Below, piece by piece: positions 8,897 to 18,853 of a stretch of DNA of 64,000 nucleotides. The notes below the pieces were generated by a model. The model searched no databases. It was not told the origin of the DNA and worked only from the letters and a program-made list of their open reading frames with translations. Each line of letters starts with the position of its first letter. Positions within the stretch are counted from its first letter, which is position 1. Source of the DNA: Limnochorda sp. LNt (GTDB lineage Bacteria > Bacillota > Limnochordia > Limnochordales > Geochordaceae); NCBI RefSeq assembly GCF_035593265.1, contig NZ_CP141614.1:1984001-2048000 (forward strand), written 5' to 3'. The translations under genes were made by a program, and so were the position numbers.

Positions 8897-9676
8897 TCAG
8901 CCGATGACCAGCTCGAAACCTTGCTCCTGTGCAGCCCGCTGCAGCGCCTGCAGGGCCGCCGGGTCGGCCGGGGCGTCCGTGATGAGCCGTCGGAAGCGGC
9001 TGAGCGGAAGGACGGTCGCCAGAAGCACTCTGCCGTACTTGCTGGAGTCGGCGACGAGCGTCGCCTCCCGGGCGGCCCCGACCATGGCCTGCTTGAGGCG
9101 CACCTTCTCGACGGTGCGGGTCGTCACGCCCGCCTCGATGTCGAAGGCGTCGGTCCCGATGAAGGCGTGGTGCGCGTGGATTCCCTCGAGGAAACGGACG
9201 GCGTGGTCCCCCATGAGGGCCAGCACCTTGGGCTGTACCAGGCCCCCGACGCAGAAGACACGGTAACGGGGCTCCTCCGCCATGGAGCGTGCGATGTCGA
9301 GGTCGCTGGTCACGATGGTCAGGTCACGCAAACGTCGCCGGAGCAGCTCCCGGGCGACGCTGCCGGTCGTGGTGCCCGCGTCGAGGATGACCGTCTGACC
9401 CGGCTCCACGAGAGCGGCGGCTGCACGACCGATGCGAAGCTTCGCCTCACGGTTGAGGCCGCGCTTGGCTCGGATGGGCTCGTCCAACACGCTACCGTCG
9501 GGCAGCAGCGCGCCACCATGCACCCTCACCACGAGGCCCCGCTCCGACAGAGCGTTGAGGTCCCGCCGGATGGTCATGAGCGACACCCCGAGCTGTCTGG
9601 CCAGCTGGGTGGCGCTGGCCTGACCCGACTGGCGGAGTTGCTCCAGGATGCGCCGGTGCCGCTCGGCCGAGAACAC
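8897..9676 (-). CDS. DeoR family transcriptional regulator of the acid-sugar operon
   Basis: 259 residues from a GTG at 9676 that has an AAGGGGG site upstream. A longer frame exists to an ATG at 9766 but adds atypical residues. DeoR winged helix: ERHRRILEQLRQSGQASATQ, LGVSLMTIRRDLNALSERGL, VVRVHGGALL. Sensor domain: GQTVILDAGTTTGSVARELL, VFCVGGLVQPKVLALMG and VADSSKYGRV. It is 35 bases upstream of the pdxA2-like gene on the same strand, so it probably represses its own operon until a four-carbon acid-sugar phosphate binds. Confidence 0.92.
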   Translation of the reverse strand: MFSAERHRRILEQLRQSGQASATQLARQLGVSLMTIRRDLNALSERGLVVRVHGGALLPDGSVLDEPIRAKRGLNREAKLRIGRAAAALVEPGQTVILDAGTTTGSVARELLRRRLRDLTIVTSDLDIARSMAEEPRYRVFCVGGLVQPKVLALMGDHAVRFLEGIHAHHAFIGTDAFDIEAGVTTRTVEKVRLKQAMVGAAREATLVADSSKYGRVLLATVLPLSRFRRLITDAPADPAALQALQRAAQEQGFELVIG

Positions 9677-9931
9677 CGAGCACCACGCCCCCTTGTCAGG
9701 CGTCACGGGCGATGTTCTCTTGGGGCTGTTCGATATGGTGCGGTCATGTTCCTTCTCGTGCGACACCGGGGCGACGAGGCGGCGGTGCTGGGAGCGGCGA
9801 CGCTGGTGCTGGAGGGCGGGCCCACGACCGCGGGGTCGCGGGTCGAGAGGGACTAGACGGGGCGGGGTGGAGCGGGGGGCAGGCTCGCTCGCCCCTTCCT
9901 TCCTCGCCCCCCACGCCCACCTTCATCCTGC

Positions 9932-10700
9932 TCAGGCGAAGTCGGCTCGCCGCACGTAGATCACCGAGTAGGTGAGGCCCGCCCCCCACACCGCGGCACA
10001 GGCCAGCGCCACCGTCCACCCGGCCGGCAGGCCCACCCAGGCGTACTGCGACGCCAGCGTGGACCCGGTGCCCACCGCTGCCGGGTCCAGCGCCTCCAAG
10101 GCGAGTTGGGCCGCCACCCACGGCGCCGTGGCCGGCAGCAGGATGCCGTAGCGGGAGTTGAGCCCCATGAACGCCATCACCGTCATCACGACCCCCCAGG
10201 CGGCCCCCACCATCTGGTTGCGGGAGCCCAGGGCGAGCGCCACGGGGATGGCGCTGGTGGCGTAGAGGGCCATCGCCCCCACAGCGTGCGCCGCCAGGCT
10301 CGCCAGCGCCATGCGCCAGGGCATGGCGTCCGGCCCCACCGCCACGAGCGTCACCAGGGTCGTCGCCCCCCACGAACCCAGGACGATGCCGAGCCCGAGC
10401 AGAGCCAGCGCCACCCACTTGGCGCCCAGCCACGCCGGCCGGGGCAGCCCCGAGACCAGCAGGTTGGGCAGCGTGCGGTCCGCGTACTCCCGACCGAAGA
10501 GCATGGACCCGATGATGGCCGCGCCCCCCGGCCCCTCCAGCAGCATCACCATCAGCAACGACTGCACCAGCAGCGTCGGCGCCGTCAGCTCGAAGCCCCC
10601 GGCCGTCGCCCGGTACCACACCATCACCGTGATGACGGCCGGAAAGAGCGCCCCGATGACGGCGAGCGTCAGGATGCTGTGGCGGCGCAGCTTCGACAGC

Positions 10701-10723
<23 letters not shown>
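9932..10723 (-). CDS. ABC-2 type transporter permease
   Basis: 263 residues with about six hydrophobic helices. The cytoplasmic start (TALIGAELSKLRRHS) is typical of ABC-2 permeases that work with a BcrA/NatA-like ATPase. The helices include ILTLAVIGALFPAVITVMVW and LGIVLGSWGATTLVTLVAVG. The ATG at 10723 overlaps the end of the ATPase gene by 23 bases, indicating a coupled pair. Substrate unknown; such pairs often export peptide antibiotics, lipids or ions. The GREYADRTLPNLLVSG stretch is a family-like loop. Confidence 0.85.
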
Positions 10724-11747
<1,024 letters not shown>

Positions 11748-11924
11748 GGGGCCACGCCCTCCTCTCGTGGGGTCGGGCTCGATGCGGGCGGCCGGCCCGC
11801 CGAGGTCGGCCCCGCGCGGTCGGCCTGCGCATCACGCCCGTCGAGGCCATCGTAGCGGGCAGGCGTGATCGGCCCCATGCCAAATGGTGACAAATCTCTT
11901 AAACCTAAGACAGGCCCCCGCCCA

Positions 11925-12974
11925 CTAACGGGCCCTCGCCGCACCCAGCGGGCCTCCGGCCTCAAACCGGCTCTCGCCCCACTCAACCAGCCTCTGCCCC
12001 TCGTCGTACCCGTGCGGCAGGCGCACCCGAAAGACGGTGCGGCGGGCAGATGGGTCGCTTTCGACCTCGACCTGGCCCCCGTGCGCCTCGGCCAGCATGC
12101 GCACGATGGCGAGGCCCAGCCCTGTGCCACGGCTCGAGCGGCCCCGAAAGCCCCGCTCGAAGACCATGGGCAGCTCCTCGGGCGCGATGGGGTCGCCGTC
12201 GTTGGCCACCTCCAGGCACCAGGCGAGGAGGGCGGCGCCGCTGCGGGCGTCGGCGCCGCCTCCCGGCTCGGCAGCGTGCAGCCGCACGGCGATCTCGTGG
12301 ACGGGGCCAGCGTGGTGGAGCGCGTTGTCCAGCAAGTTGGCGACGATGCGGGAGACGGCGGTGGGATCGGCGAGGGCGGGCGCCGGCTGCGGGGGCAGCT
12401 CCAGGGCCAAGCGGATGGCCCGCTCCTCCAGCGCCTCTCGAAACGGCTCGCACGCCCGCCGCACCACCTCGCCCAGATCCGTCGGCTCACGTCGCACGAC
12501 CCCGTCCCCCGCCTCCAGCCGGGTCAGCAGGAGCAGGTCATCCACGAGCCGGCCCAGCTGGGCAGCGCGGGCGGCCACGACGTCGAGGTGGCGGGCGGGG
12601 TCGCGGCTGGCGCCCGTGCGCAGGGCCTCGACGTACCCGATGATGGAGGTGAGCGGCGTGCGCAGGTCGTGGGAGAGGTCGGCCAGCAGGCGGCGGTAGG
12701 CTTCGTCGCGGCGCAGGCGCTGGATGCCGCTCTCCTCCAGGCGACGGGCCAGGTCGTTGAGGGCCGCAGCGAGGCGGCGGGCCGGGGGCGGGGCGTCGGG
12801 TGCATGGAAGGCGCGGACGGCGACCTGGCCCTCCGCCAGGCGCTCCACCACCGCCCGGGCGTCGTCGAGGGCCCGGGCGAGGGCCCGGGCCCGCCAGTGG
12901 GCCCACAGCGCCCACACGGCGGCGACGACCGCCACCACAGCCAGCGCGAGGCTCGACTCGACGGAAGCGGGCAT
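11925..12974 (-). CDS. Membrane sensor histidine kinase, no adjacent response regulator
   Basis: About 349 residues. One N-terminal transmembrane helix (SLALAVVAVVAAVWALWAHW) is followed by a coiled linker. The phospho-acceptor box is LADLSHDLRTPLTSIIGYVE (histidine in SHDLRTP), then the ATPase N box VANLLDNALHHA and the G2 box GTGLGLAIVRMLAEAHGG. There is no periplasmic sensor of any size, as in intramembrane-sensing kinases such as BceS/LiaS types. Starts at 12986 or a TTG at 13010 are possible; the ATG at 12974 has GGTGGGA upstream. A response regulator would normally be next to it, but none is seen on either side; the 700 bases upstream hold only palindromes. Confidence 0.88.
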   Translation of the reverse strand: MPASVESSLALAVVAVVAAVWALWAHWRARALARALDDARAVVERLAEGQVAVRAFHAPDAPPPARRLAAALNDLARRLEESGIQRLRRDEAYRRLLADLSHDLRTPLTSIIGYVEALRTGASRDPARHLDVVAARAAQLGRLVDDLLLLTRLEAGDGVVRREPTDLGEVVRRACEPFREALEERAIRLALELPPQPAPALADPTAVSRIVANLLDNALHHAGPVHEIAVRLHAAEPGGGADARSGAALLAWCLEVANDGDPIAPEELPMVFERGFRGRSSRGTGLGLAIVRMLAEAHGGQVEVESDPSARRTVFRVRLPHGYDEGQRLVEWGESRFEAGGPLGAARAR

Positions 12975-13203
12975 CGGTCCCACCATCGATGCAATACCCT
13001 GCCCAGACAAGACTCCCGGGCACCGCCTCCCGCTCGGGAGTCATCTTGTGTCGTGCAACCCCACATCATTTCACACGATGGAGCCTGGAGACAGGTGGCC
13101 CCGGGTACGCCCTTGCGCTGGCGTTAGCGTAACGCGCCCTCACCTCTCGAGGTACGCCCAAGCAGCGGTCGTGCACGAAGGCATCCCGGTCGAGCGCGTA
13201 GGG

Positions 13204-13227
13204 GTTTTTAAATAGCTATTTAAAAAC
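13204..13227. repeat. Palindrome A, copy 1
   Basis: A perfect 24-base palindrome with the core TTTAAATAGCTATTTAAA, in sharply AT-rich contrast to its surroundings. The same core is present at 20306-20339. It lies about 230 bases upstream of the kinase start and 260 bases from palindrome B. Possible operator or DNA-structural site. Confidence 0.85.
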
Positions 13228-13476
13228 GGCCTACGTGCGAACCCACCGATGACGTCCCGGCAAGTGGTACACCATCACCGGGGACTACAGCAACTCACCC
13301 CTTGCCTCACGCCCCGCCCCCCGCTCACGGCGCTCGCTGCGGGCCTCGCCGGTACCGCGCAGGGCTGTCGTCGCCGTGCCGCAACGACCCGGCGCCCCCC
13401 TGTCGCCGCCCTGCCGTCGAGGCTCGTCGCCGCTGCACCGGGGCGCTCGTCGAGGCCGTCGGCGAGGGTCGGGCCC

Positions 13477-13498
13477 CATTTCAACGATCGTTGAAATG
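13477..13498. repeat. Palindrome B, copy 1
   Basis: A perfect 22-base palindrome with the core TTCAACGATCGTTGAA. It is 179 bases before the dipeptide-binding protein start. The same core occurs at 20536-20559. The form suits an operator for a dimeric repressor. Confidence 0.85.
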
Positions 13499-13676
13499 CG
13501 TGGCGAGCGTTATCGTGCCGTGTGCCCGCCGCCACGCCGCCTCCGCCACTGCTCGGCAGCGGATACGATTCTCTCCTGCCCCTCACCAGGATCTGCCCTT
13601 GCCCCGTCGAAGACCGACCCCACACCCAGCCGGACTGGTTATGAAACTGTCTACTCGCAGAAGAGGGGGCGAGACC

Positions 13677-15332
13677 GTGAACCGGGCCCACCGACAGTCG
13701 GACTGGCGCAGTCCGTGGAGTCGTCTCATGATGGGGGTCGTCGCTGCCGCCTTGGCGGTCGCCGTCGGGGCGGCCCTCGTCGCGACCGGGTCGGCCATCC
13801 CCGCCGCCGCGGCCACGCCTCGCGACACGCTGGTCATCGGCATGTCGACCGGCATCCTCATCACGCTGGACCCGGCCGCGGTGTACGAGGTCGAGGGGGC
13901 CGTCATCGTCGACCAGCTCTACGACAAGCTGGTGGAGCTGGCCATGGTCGACGGTCATATCGAGGTGGTGCCCGAGGCCGCCGAGACGTGGCAGCTGGCC
14001 GACGACGGCGTGACGTGGACCTTCTTCATCCGGGAGGGGATGCGTTTCCCCAGCGGACGGCCCATCACGGCGCATGACGTGGAGTACTCCATCCGCCGCG
14101 CCGTCCGCCTCAACCGCGGTCCGGCGTGGCTGCTCAACCAGATCGGCTTCACGCCCGACAACGTCACCGACACGGTGCGGGCCCTCGACGAGCGGCGCCT
14201 GCAGCTCCGGGTCTCGCAGCCGTTCGCGCCCAACCTGGTGCTGTCGATCCTGACGTTTCCGCTGACCAGCATCGTCGACCGCGAGGTGGTAGAGGCCCAC
14301 CTCACCGCCGGCGACCTCGCCACCGACTACCTCAAGGATCACAGCGCCGGCTCCGGTCCCTACCGCCTGGTGCGCTGGGAGCCCAACCAGATCGTCGAGC
14401 TCGAGGCCAACCCCACCTACTGGCGGGGCGCGCCTCCCATCCGCCGCATCATCATCCGTGACATGCCCGAGCCCTCGGCCCAGCGCCTGGCCATCGAGCG
14501 CGGCGACATCGACGTCGCCTGGAGCCTCACGCCGCTCATGCGCAAGGAGCTCACCGCCCAGGGCCGCACCGACCTGCGGGTGGTGCGGGTGCCGGGCCAC
14601 GGCATCGAGTACCTGGCCATGAACGTCAAGTACGAGCCCCTCTCCCACCCCAAGGTGCGGGAGGCCATCCGCTGGGCCATCGACTACGACGCCATCCTCG
14701 ACGACATCTTGCTGGGCGAGGCCATCCCGCTGCAGACCTTCATCCCGACGGGGTACTTCGGGCACAACCCGGCTCGCCCGTACACACGTGACGTCGAGCG
14801 GGCTCGCCAGCTCCTGGCCGAGGCCGGGTATCCCAACGGCTTCGCCGTGGAGCTGGTGACCAACACGGGCAGTGCGACCCGGGCCGACGTGGCCCAGATC
14901 ATCCAGAGCAACCTGGCCGACATCGGCATCCGCGTCCAGATCACCCTCATGCAGGCCGGGCCCATGTACGAGAAGTACCGGGAGCAGGGTCTGCAGATGA
15001 TCGTGGCGGGCTGGGGCGTCGACTACCCCGACCCGGATGCGCTGGCCAAGCCGTTCGCCGACGGCAGCGTGCGGCAGCTGGCCTGGCGTAACGCCTGGTA
15101 CGACGAAGAGGCGACGCGCCTGACGGCCGAGGCCATGGTGGAGCGCAATTCCCAGCGCCGCCAGGCCCTCTACCAGCAGCTGACCGAGCTGGTGCTGCAT
15201 GAGGGGCCGTTCGCCATCCTCTACCAGCCCGTCAACGCCTGGGTCGTGCGCAGCAACGTGCAGGGCTTCGAGGAGGCGGCCGCCCTCGGCACCATGCACT
15301 TCGACATGACCCGGGTCCGCAAGGCCGGATGA
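13677..15332 (+). CDS. Dipeptide/oligopeptide ABC transporter substrate-binding protein
   Basis: About 551 residues, SBP family 5. The GTG at 13677 follows an AGAGGGGG site; an ATG at 13641 adds 12 residues without a ribosome site. The signal sequence has basic residues and then a hydrophobic run (MMGVVAAALAVAVGAALVAT) ending AAAA. Family features: ETWQLADDGVTWTFFIREGM, the YSIRRAV region, GSGPYRLVRWEPNQIVELEA, ANPTYWRGAPPI, REAIRWAIDY and LLAEAGYPNGF. It would bind peptides outside the membrane for the DppB/DppC permease. No ATPase genes follow in this window, so the complex must borrow them from elsewhere. A strong hairpin follows the gene. Confidence 0.93.
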   Translation: MNRAHRQSDWRSPWSRLMMGVVAAALAVAVGAALVATGSAIPAAAATPRDTLVIGMSTGILITLDPAAVYEVEGAVIVDQLYDKLVELAMVDGHIEVVPEAAETWQLADDGVTWTFFIREGMRFPSGRPITAHDVEYSIRRAVRLNRGPAWLLNQIGFTPDNVTDTVRALDERRLQLRVSQPFAPNLVLSILTFPLTSIVDREVVEAHLTAGDLATDYLKDHSAGSGPYRLVRWEPNQIVELEANPTYWRGAPPIRRIIIRDMPEPSAQRLAIERGDIDVAWSLTPLMRKELTAQGRTDLRVVRVPGHGIEYLAMNVKYEPLSHPKVREAIRWAIDYDAILDDILLGEAIPLQTFIPTGYFGHNPARPYTRDVERARQLLAEAGYPNGFAVELVTNTGSATRADVAQIIQSNLADIGIRVQITLMQAGPMYEKYREQGLQMIVAGWGVDYPDPDALAKPFADGSVRQLAWRNAWYDEEATRLTAEAMVERNSQRRQALYQQLTELVLHEGPFAILYQPVNAWVVRSNVQGFEEAAALGTMHFDMTRVRKAG

Positions 15333-15388
15333 GCCGGATCGACGGAGCGCCCGGCAGGCCCTGACAGGGGGGCTCTCGCACGAGCGCA

Positions 15389-15430
15389 GGCGGCCGGAGC
15401 CGGGCGTGGGTACGGCCGGCTCCGGCCGCC
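15389..15430 (+). terminator. Intercistronic hairpin between binding-protein and permease genes
   Basis: A perfect 15-base GC stem (GGCGGCCGGAGCCGG with its complement at 15416-15430) and a 12-base loop, with no following T-run. Its position after the binding-protein gene is typical of hairpins that stabilise the upstream message or reduce read-through so the binding protein is made in excess. Confidence 0.6.
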
Positions 15431-15494
15431 CCATACCTTGGCGGCGACCGGAGGCGGCGTCGCCGGCAGAGGGGAAGCCATCCATCCCGTGAGC

Positions 15495-16499
15495 ATGGCC
15501 CAGTTCGTGGCACGCCGGCTGGTGCTGATGGCCATCGTCCTGTTTGGGGTGCTGGTCATCACCTTCGTCGTGTCGCACGTCATCCCCGCCGACCCGGTCG
15601 GCGCCATCCTGGGCGGCAACGCCCCGCCCGAGAAGGTAGCGGAGCTGCGCCGCCAGCTCAACCTGGACAAGCCGCTGCCCCAGCAGTTCGTGACGTACCT
15701 GGCGGGGGCCGTGAGAGGCGACCTGGGGCGGTCGCTTCGCACCGGGCGGCCGGTGACCGAGGATATCGGGCGCTTCTTCCCGGCGACGCTGGAGCTGGCC
15801 CTGGCGGCCACGCTGGTGGCGCTGGCGGTGGGCATCCCGTTGGGGGTCGTCTCGGCCGTCGGGCGCAACCGGCTGCCGGATCACGTGGCCCGGGTGCTCT
15901 CCATCGTGGGGGTATCGATGCCGGTCTTCTGGCTGGGGCTGGTGCTGCTGCTGGTCTTCTACTTCCGCCTGGGGTGGCTGCCCGGCAGCGGGCGGCTGGA
16001 CCTCTTCACCATCGAGCCGCCACGGGTGACGGGGCTGCTGCTCGTCGACAGCCTGCTGGCGCGGGAGTGGGAGGCGCTGCGAAGCGCCCTGTCGCACCTG
16101 GTGCTGCCGGCGGTGGTGCTGGGCTTCTCGGCGACGGCCAACGTGGCGCGCACCTCCCGTTCCAGCATGCTGGAAGTGCTCTTCCAGGACTTCGTGCGCA
16201 CGGCCCGTGCCAAGGGCGTGCCCGAACGGGCGGTGGTGCTGCGCCATGCGCTGCGCAACGCCCTCATCCCCACGGTGACGCTGGTGGGGCTCATCTTCGG
16301 GAGCCTGCTGGAGGGGGCCGTGCTGACCGAGACCATCTTCTCGTGGCCGGGGCTGGGGCGCTACATCACGACCGGCTACCTGGCCCTGGACTATCCCGCC
16401 GTCATGGGCGGGACGCTCTACATCGCCGTCGTCTACAGCCTGGTCAACCTGGTCGTCGACATCCTCTACGCCGTCATCGACCCCCGGGTGAGGGTCTAG
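15495..16499 (+). CDS. dppB: Dipeptide ABC transporter permease DppB
   Basis: About 334 residues with six membrane helices. The N-terminus AQFVARRLVLMAIVLFGVLV and VSHVIPADPVGAILGG are the usual DppB/OppB start. Further features are LNLDKPLPQQFVTYLAG, GDLGRSLRTGRPV, and the cytoplasmic EAA loop ARTSRSSMLEVLFQDFVRTA with RAKGVPERAVVLRHALRNAL. The end is VNLVVDILYAVIDPRVRV. The stop TAG at 16497-16499 is directly followed by the ATG of dppC. Integral membrane channel half for peptide uptake. Confidence 0.95.
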   Translation: MAQFVARRLVLMAIVLFGVLVITFVVSHVIPADPVGAILGGNAPPEKVAELRRQLNLDKPLPQQFVTYLAGAVRGDLGRSLRTGRPVTEDIGRFFPATLELALAATLVALAVGIPLGVVSAVGRNRLPDHVARVLSIVGVSMPVFWLGLVLLLVFYFRLGWLPGSGRLDLFTIEPPRVTGLLLVDSLLAREWEALRSALSHLVLPAVVLGFSATANVARTSRSSMLEVLFQDFVRTARAKGVPERAVVLRHALRNALIPTVTLVGLIFGSLLEGAVLTETIFSWPGLGRYITTGYLALDYPAVMGGTLYIAVVYSLVNLVVDILYAVIDPRVRV

Positions 16500-17458
16500 A
16501 TGAAGGCCCCGACGAGTCCGCGCACCCGCGCAGGAAGGGGCGTCGCCGCTGCCATGTCGACCGCACCCCCCGCCGCACCTCGAGCCGCACCGCTGGGAGC
16601 GGTGCCCCGGGTGGCGCCCGGCGACGGCTGGCGGCGCCTGGCCCGGATCTGGTGGCGCAACCCGCTCAACGCCATCGGCTCGGTCATCATCCTGGGGCTG
16701 GTGGGGGTAGCCGTGGCAGCCCCCCTCATCGCCCCCTACGATCCCCTGCAGCAGGTGCTGAGCGAGCGGCTGCAGCCGCCCAGCGCCAGGCATTGGTTCG
16801 GTACCGATCAGTTCGGCCGCGACATCTTCAGCCGGGTCGTGTACGGCACCCGCATCGAGCTGCAGGTCATCCTCATCGTCTCGCTGCTGGGCAGCACGCT
16901 GGGGACGGCCGTGGGTTGGTGAGCGGCTACTTCGGGCGGTGGGTCGACGAGGTGCTGATGCGGCTCACCGACATCTTCCTGGCCTTCCCCAGCCTGGTGC
17001 TGGCCATGGCCTTCGCGGCGGCGTTGGGCCCGAGCCTGCCCAACATGATCCTGGCCATCGCCGTGGTGACGTGGACGCCGTACGCCCGGCTGGTGCGAGG
17101 CGAGACGCTGCGGCTCAAGAGCATGGAGTTCGTGGAGGCGGCCAGGGCGGCGGGGGCGCCGACGTGGCGCATCCTGCTGCGGCACATCCTGCCGCAGACG
17201 CTGCCGGTCGTGCTGGTGCAGGTGACGCTGCGCATGGGCACCGTCATCCTGACGGCGGCGGGGCTGGGCTTCCTGGGGCTGGGGGCGCAGCCGCCGACGC
17301 CGGAGTGGGGCGCCATGGTCAGCGACGGGCGCAACTACCTGGTGGACCAGTGGTGGATGTCGACGCTGCCGGGGCTGGCCATCGCGGTGACGGTGCTGGG
17401 CTTCAACTTGCTGGGCGACGGCGTGCGCGACCTGATGGATCCCCGCTTGAGGAAGTGA
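16500..17458 (+). pseudogene. dppC: Dipeptide ABC transporter permease DppC, frameshifted
   Basis: The first part (16500-16922) has the DppC N-terminal region: WWRNPLNAIGSVIILGLVGV, PHFGTD-type motif HWFGTDQFGRDIFSRVVYGT and LLGSTLGTAVG, and then hits TGA. From about 16920 a second frame continues the family exactly: SGYFGRWVDEVLMRLTDIFL, the EAA loop RGETLRLKSMEFVEAARAAG, and the end LGDGVRDLMDPRLRK. At 16908-16922 the sequence reads GTGGGTTGGTGA; one extra G (GTG GGG TTG GTG) would restore V-G-L-V-S-G-Y. So one base is missing from a G run, by mutation or sequencing error. If real, the peptide transporter is broken. Confidence 0.9.
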
Positions 17459-17547
17459 GGCGGGGGGGGGGCGGCCGGCGCCCCCGTCGGTGGCGGCTCT
17501 CGGTCGCACGAGTGTGCGGTAAGTGCACCGGCTCCCCCCATGCGAAA

Positions 17548-17575
17548 GCGAGGAGCGCCACGGGGCGCTCCTCGC
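17548..17575. terminator. Bidirectional hairpin between dppC and gerW
   Basis: A perfect 12-base stem, GCGAGGAGCGCC / GGCGCTCCTCGC, with a four-base loop, between convergent genes. On the minus strand it is followed by TTT, so it suits the end of gerW best. Confidence 0.65.
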
Positions 17576-17602
17576 CGTGCGAGGCCTGGTACAAGTCGGC
17601 CG

Positions 17603-18028
17603 TCAGGCCCCGGACTCGCCGGACGGGGGTTGCGAGGCGTTGCCGCCGCCCTCGGGCGAGCGCTTCGAGCCCCCCAGCTTCTGGGTAAGGGCGGGCACCA
17701 GCTCGAGGAGCTTCTCCAGGCCGCCGCCCCGACCGCCCAACGAGTAGACTCGCAGCTCGCCGTCGACGACGGCGGCCAGCGCCGTGGGCACGAGCCGCAT
17801 GCCGAGTCCGCCGCCGCCACCGGAGCCTTCGCCGGTCATCTTGCCCTCGCTGACGGGGCCCGTGCCGCTCCCGCCGCCGGCGCCGATCCCTACCGAAGCG
17901 GTCATGATGGGGATGAGGGTCACGTTGCCGACCTGGAACGGCTCGCCGATCACCCGGCGGGTGGTCATCATCCGTTCGACGTTGTGCATGAGGGTGTCGA
18001 TGAGGGCCGCCACGTTGGTCTCCGCCAT
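17603..18028 (-). CDS. gerW: GerW family sporulation protein (YtfJ)
   Basis: 141 residues. The start VAALIDTLMHNVERMMTTRR and then VIGEPFQVGNVTLIPIMTAS match GerW/YtfJ, a forespore-made protein needed for normal germination in Bacillus. The middle has the usual glycine-rich stretch and the end of the domain is GMRLVPTALAAVVDGELRVY. The C-terminal tail is low-complexity. The gene is 60 bases downstream of the DUF2953 gene, the same neighbour as in Bacillus (ytfI-ytfJ). It is the best evidence here for an endospore-forming relative of Bacillota. Confidence 0.92.
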   Translation of the reverse strand: MAETNVAALIDTLMHNVERMMTTRRVIGEPFQVGNVTLIPIMTASVGIGAGGGSGTGPVSEGKMTGEGSGGGGGLGMRLVPTALAAVVDGELRVYSLGGRGGGLEKLLELVPALTQKLGGSKRSPEGGGNASQPPSGESGA

Positions 18029-18088
18029 GTCAATCCGCTCCTTTCGATGGGCGCCGTCCGCTGGGGCGGCGCCAGACCAAACGACTGC

Positions 18089-18853
18089 TCAGGTGCCGCC
18101 CGACGGGGCCGATCGGGGGGCGCCAGACACGCGCCTGCGCAGGCGGCGCCACCGCCTGCGCCACCAGCGACTCAGCGCTCGCCTCACCAGCCGGCGGGCC
18201 GGGCGGCTCGTGGCGAGGCGCATGCCGGCCCCCACGGCCCGCCCGGGCCAGAGCCGCAGTCGCCCCTGCCACTCCATCTCCCACTCCTCGCCTCCCTCCT
18301 CGCCCGCCAGGGGCGGCCGCCCTGCCAGGGGCGGTAGCTCGATCACCTCGACCCGCCCCAGCCGTACGGGGATGCCTAACCCCCGAGCGGCACCCCCCAG
18401 CCCCAGCGCCCAACCGGCCACAGCCGGGTCGGCCACGGCAAGGCGAGGGACCTCGAGCGCCCGCACCTCGACCGACCGGAGCAGGCGCCGCACGAGCTCC
18501 GGCACCTCGGCCAGCCACTCCCGGGCGAGACGCAGCAGCCGCAGCGCCCCGGCGCGTCGAGCGGAAGCGGCGCCCTCGAGCGTGCGCGGGCGCCGTAAGG
18601 GCCGACCCTTAGCCGGGGCTCCCCCTCGCCTGCGAGCAAGCCTCGGCCAGCTCCGGCGAAGATGGGCCTTCCGCCGCCGCGGGTGCAGCCGCAGCCGGAA
18701 TCGCCCCAGTACCGTGGCCTCCAGCCGGTAGCGCCACTGCCCCCCGGTGCGCTCACCCCGGACGGTCAGGTCGACGGGGGCCAGGAGAGCCGCGGTGCCC
18801 GCCGCCACCAGCAGGCCCGCCAGCGAGAGCGCCGCGGTCAGGCCGGGGCCCAT
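18089..18853 (-). CDS. DUF2953 domain protein (YtfI-like)
   Basis: 254 residues from an ATG at 18853. A single N-terminal membrane helix (LTAALSLAGLLVAAGTAALL) is followed by a strand-rich DUF2953 region (LTVRGERTGGQWRYRLEATV, GRFRLRLHP). The remainder is very basic and arginine-rich, with LGLGGAARGLGIPVRLGRVE near residue 185. Function unknown; its partner downstream is gerW, so a spore or envelope role is likely by association. There is no stop codon in the same frame from 19513 to here, so a fused product with the zinc-finger protein is possible. Confidence 0.7.
   Translation of the reverse strand: MGPGLTAALSLAGLLVAAGTAALLAPVDLTVRGERTGGQWRYRLEATVLGRFRLRLHPRRRKAHLRRSWPRLARRRGGAPAKGRPLRRPRTLEGAASARRAGALRLLRLAREWLAEVPELVRRLLRSVEVRALEVPRLAVADPAVAGWALGLGGAARGLGIPVRLGRVEVIELPPLAGRPPLAGEEGGEEWEMEWQGRLRLWPGRAVGAGMRLATSRPARRLVRRALSRWWRRRWRRLRRRVSGAPRSAPSGGT

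Larger units (their letters stand above)
12975..13676. other. Long intergenic region with two perfect palindromes
   Basis: Roughly 700 bases between the divergent kinase and dipeptide-transporter genes. I see no credible gene in it on either strand. It contains two AT-richer perfect palindromes (separate entries) whose pattern recurs at 20.3-20.6 kb, and a smaller dyad, GCGTTAGCGTAACGC, near 13125. Regulatory function for both flanking genes is plausible. Confidence 0.6.

Noticed and set aside
9745-9855. 36-codon frame FLLVRHRGDEAAVLGAATLV with ATG start
   Set aside because: No ribosome site, no family match that I can recognise, and short. Perhaps a remnant, but unsupported.
13275-16793. 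Very long open frame antisense to the dipeptide transporter genes
   Set aside because: It covers strong DppA/DppB genes on the other strand, is low-complexity and histidine/aspartate-rich, and has no domain. Typical shadow in GC-rich DNA.
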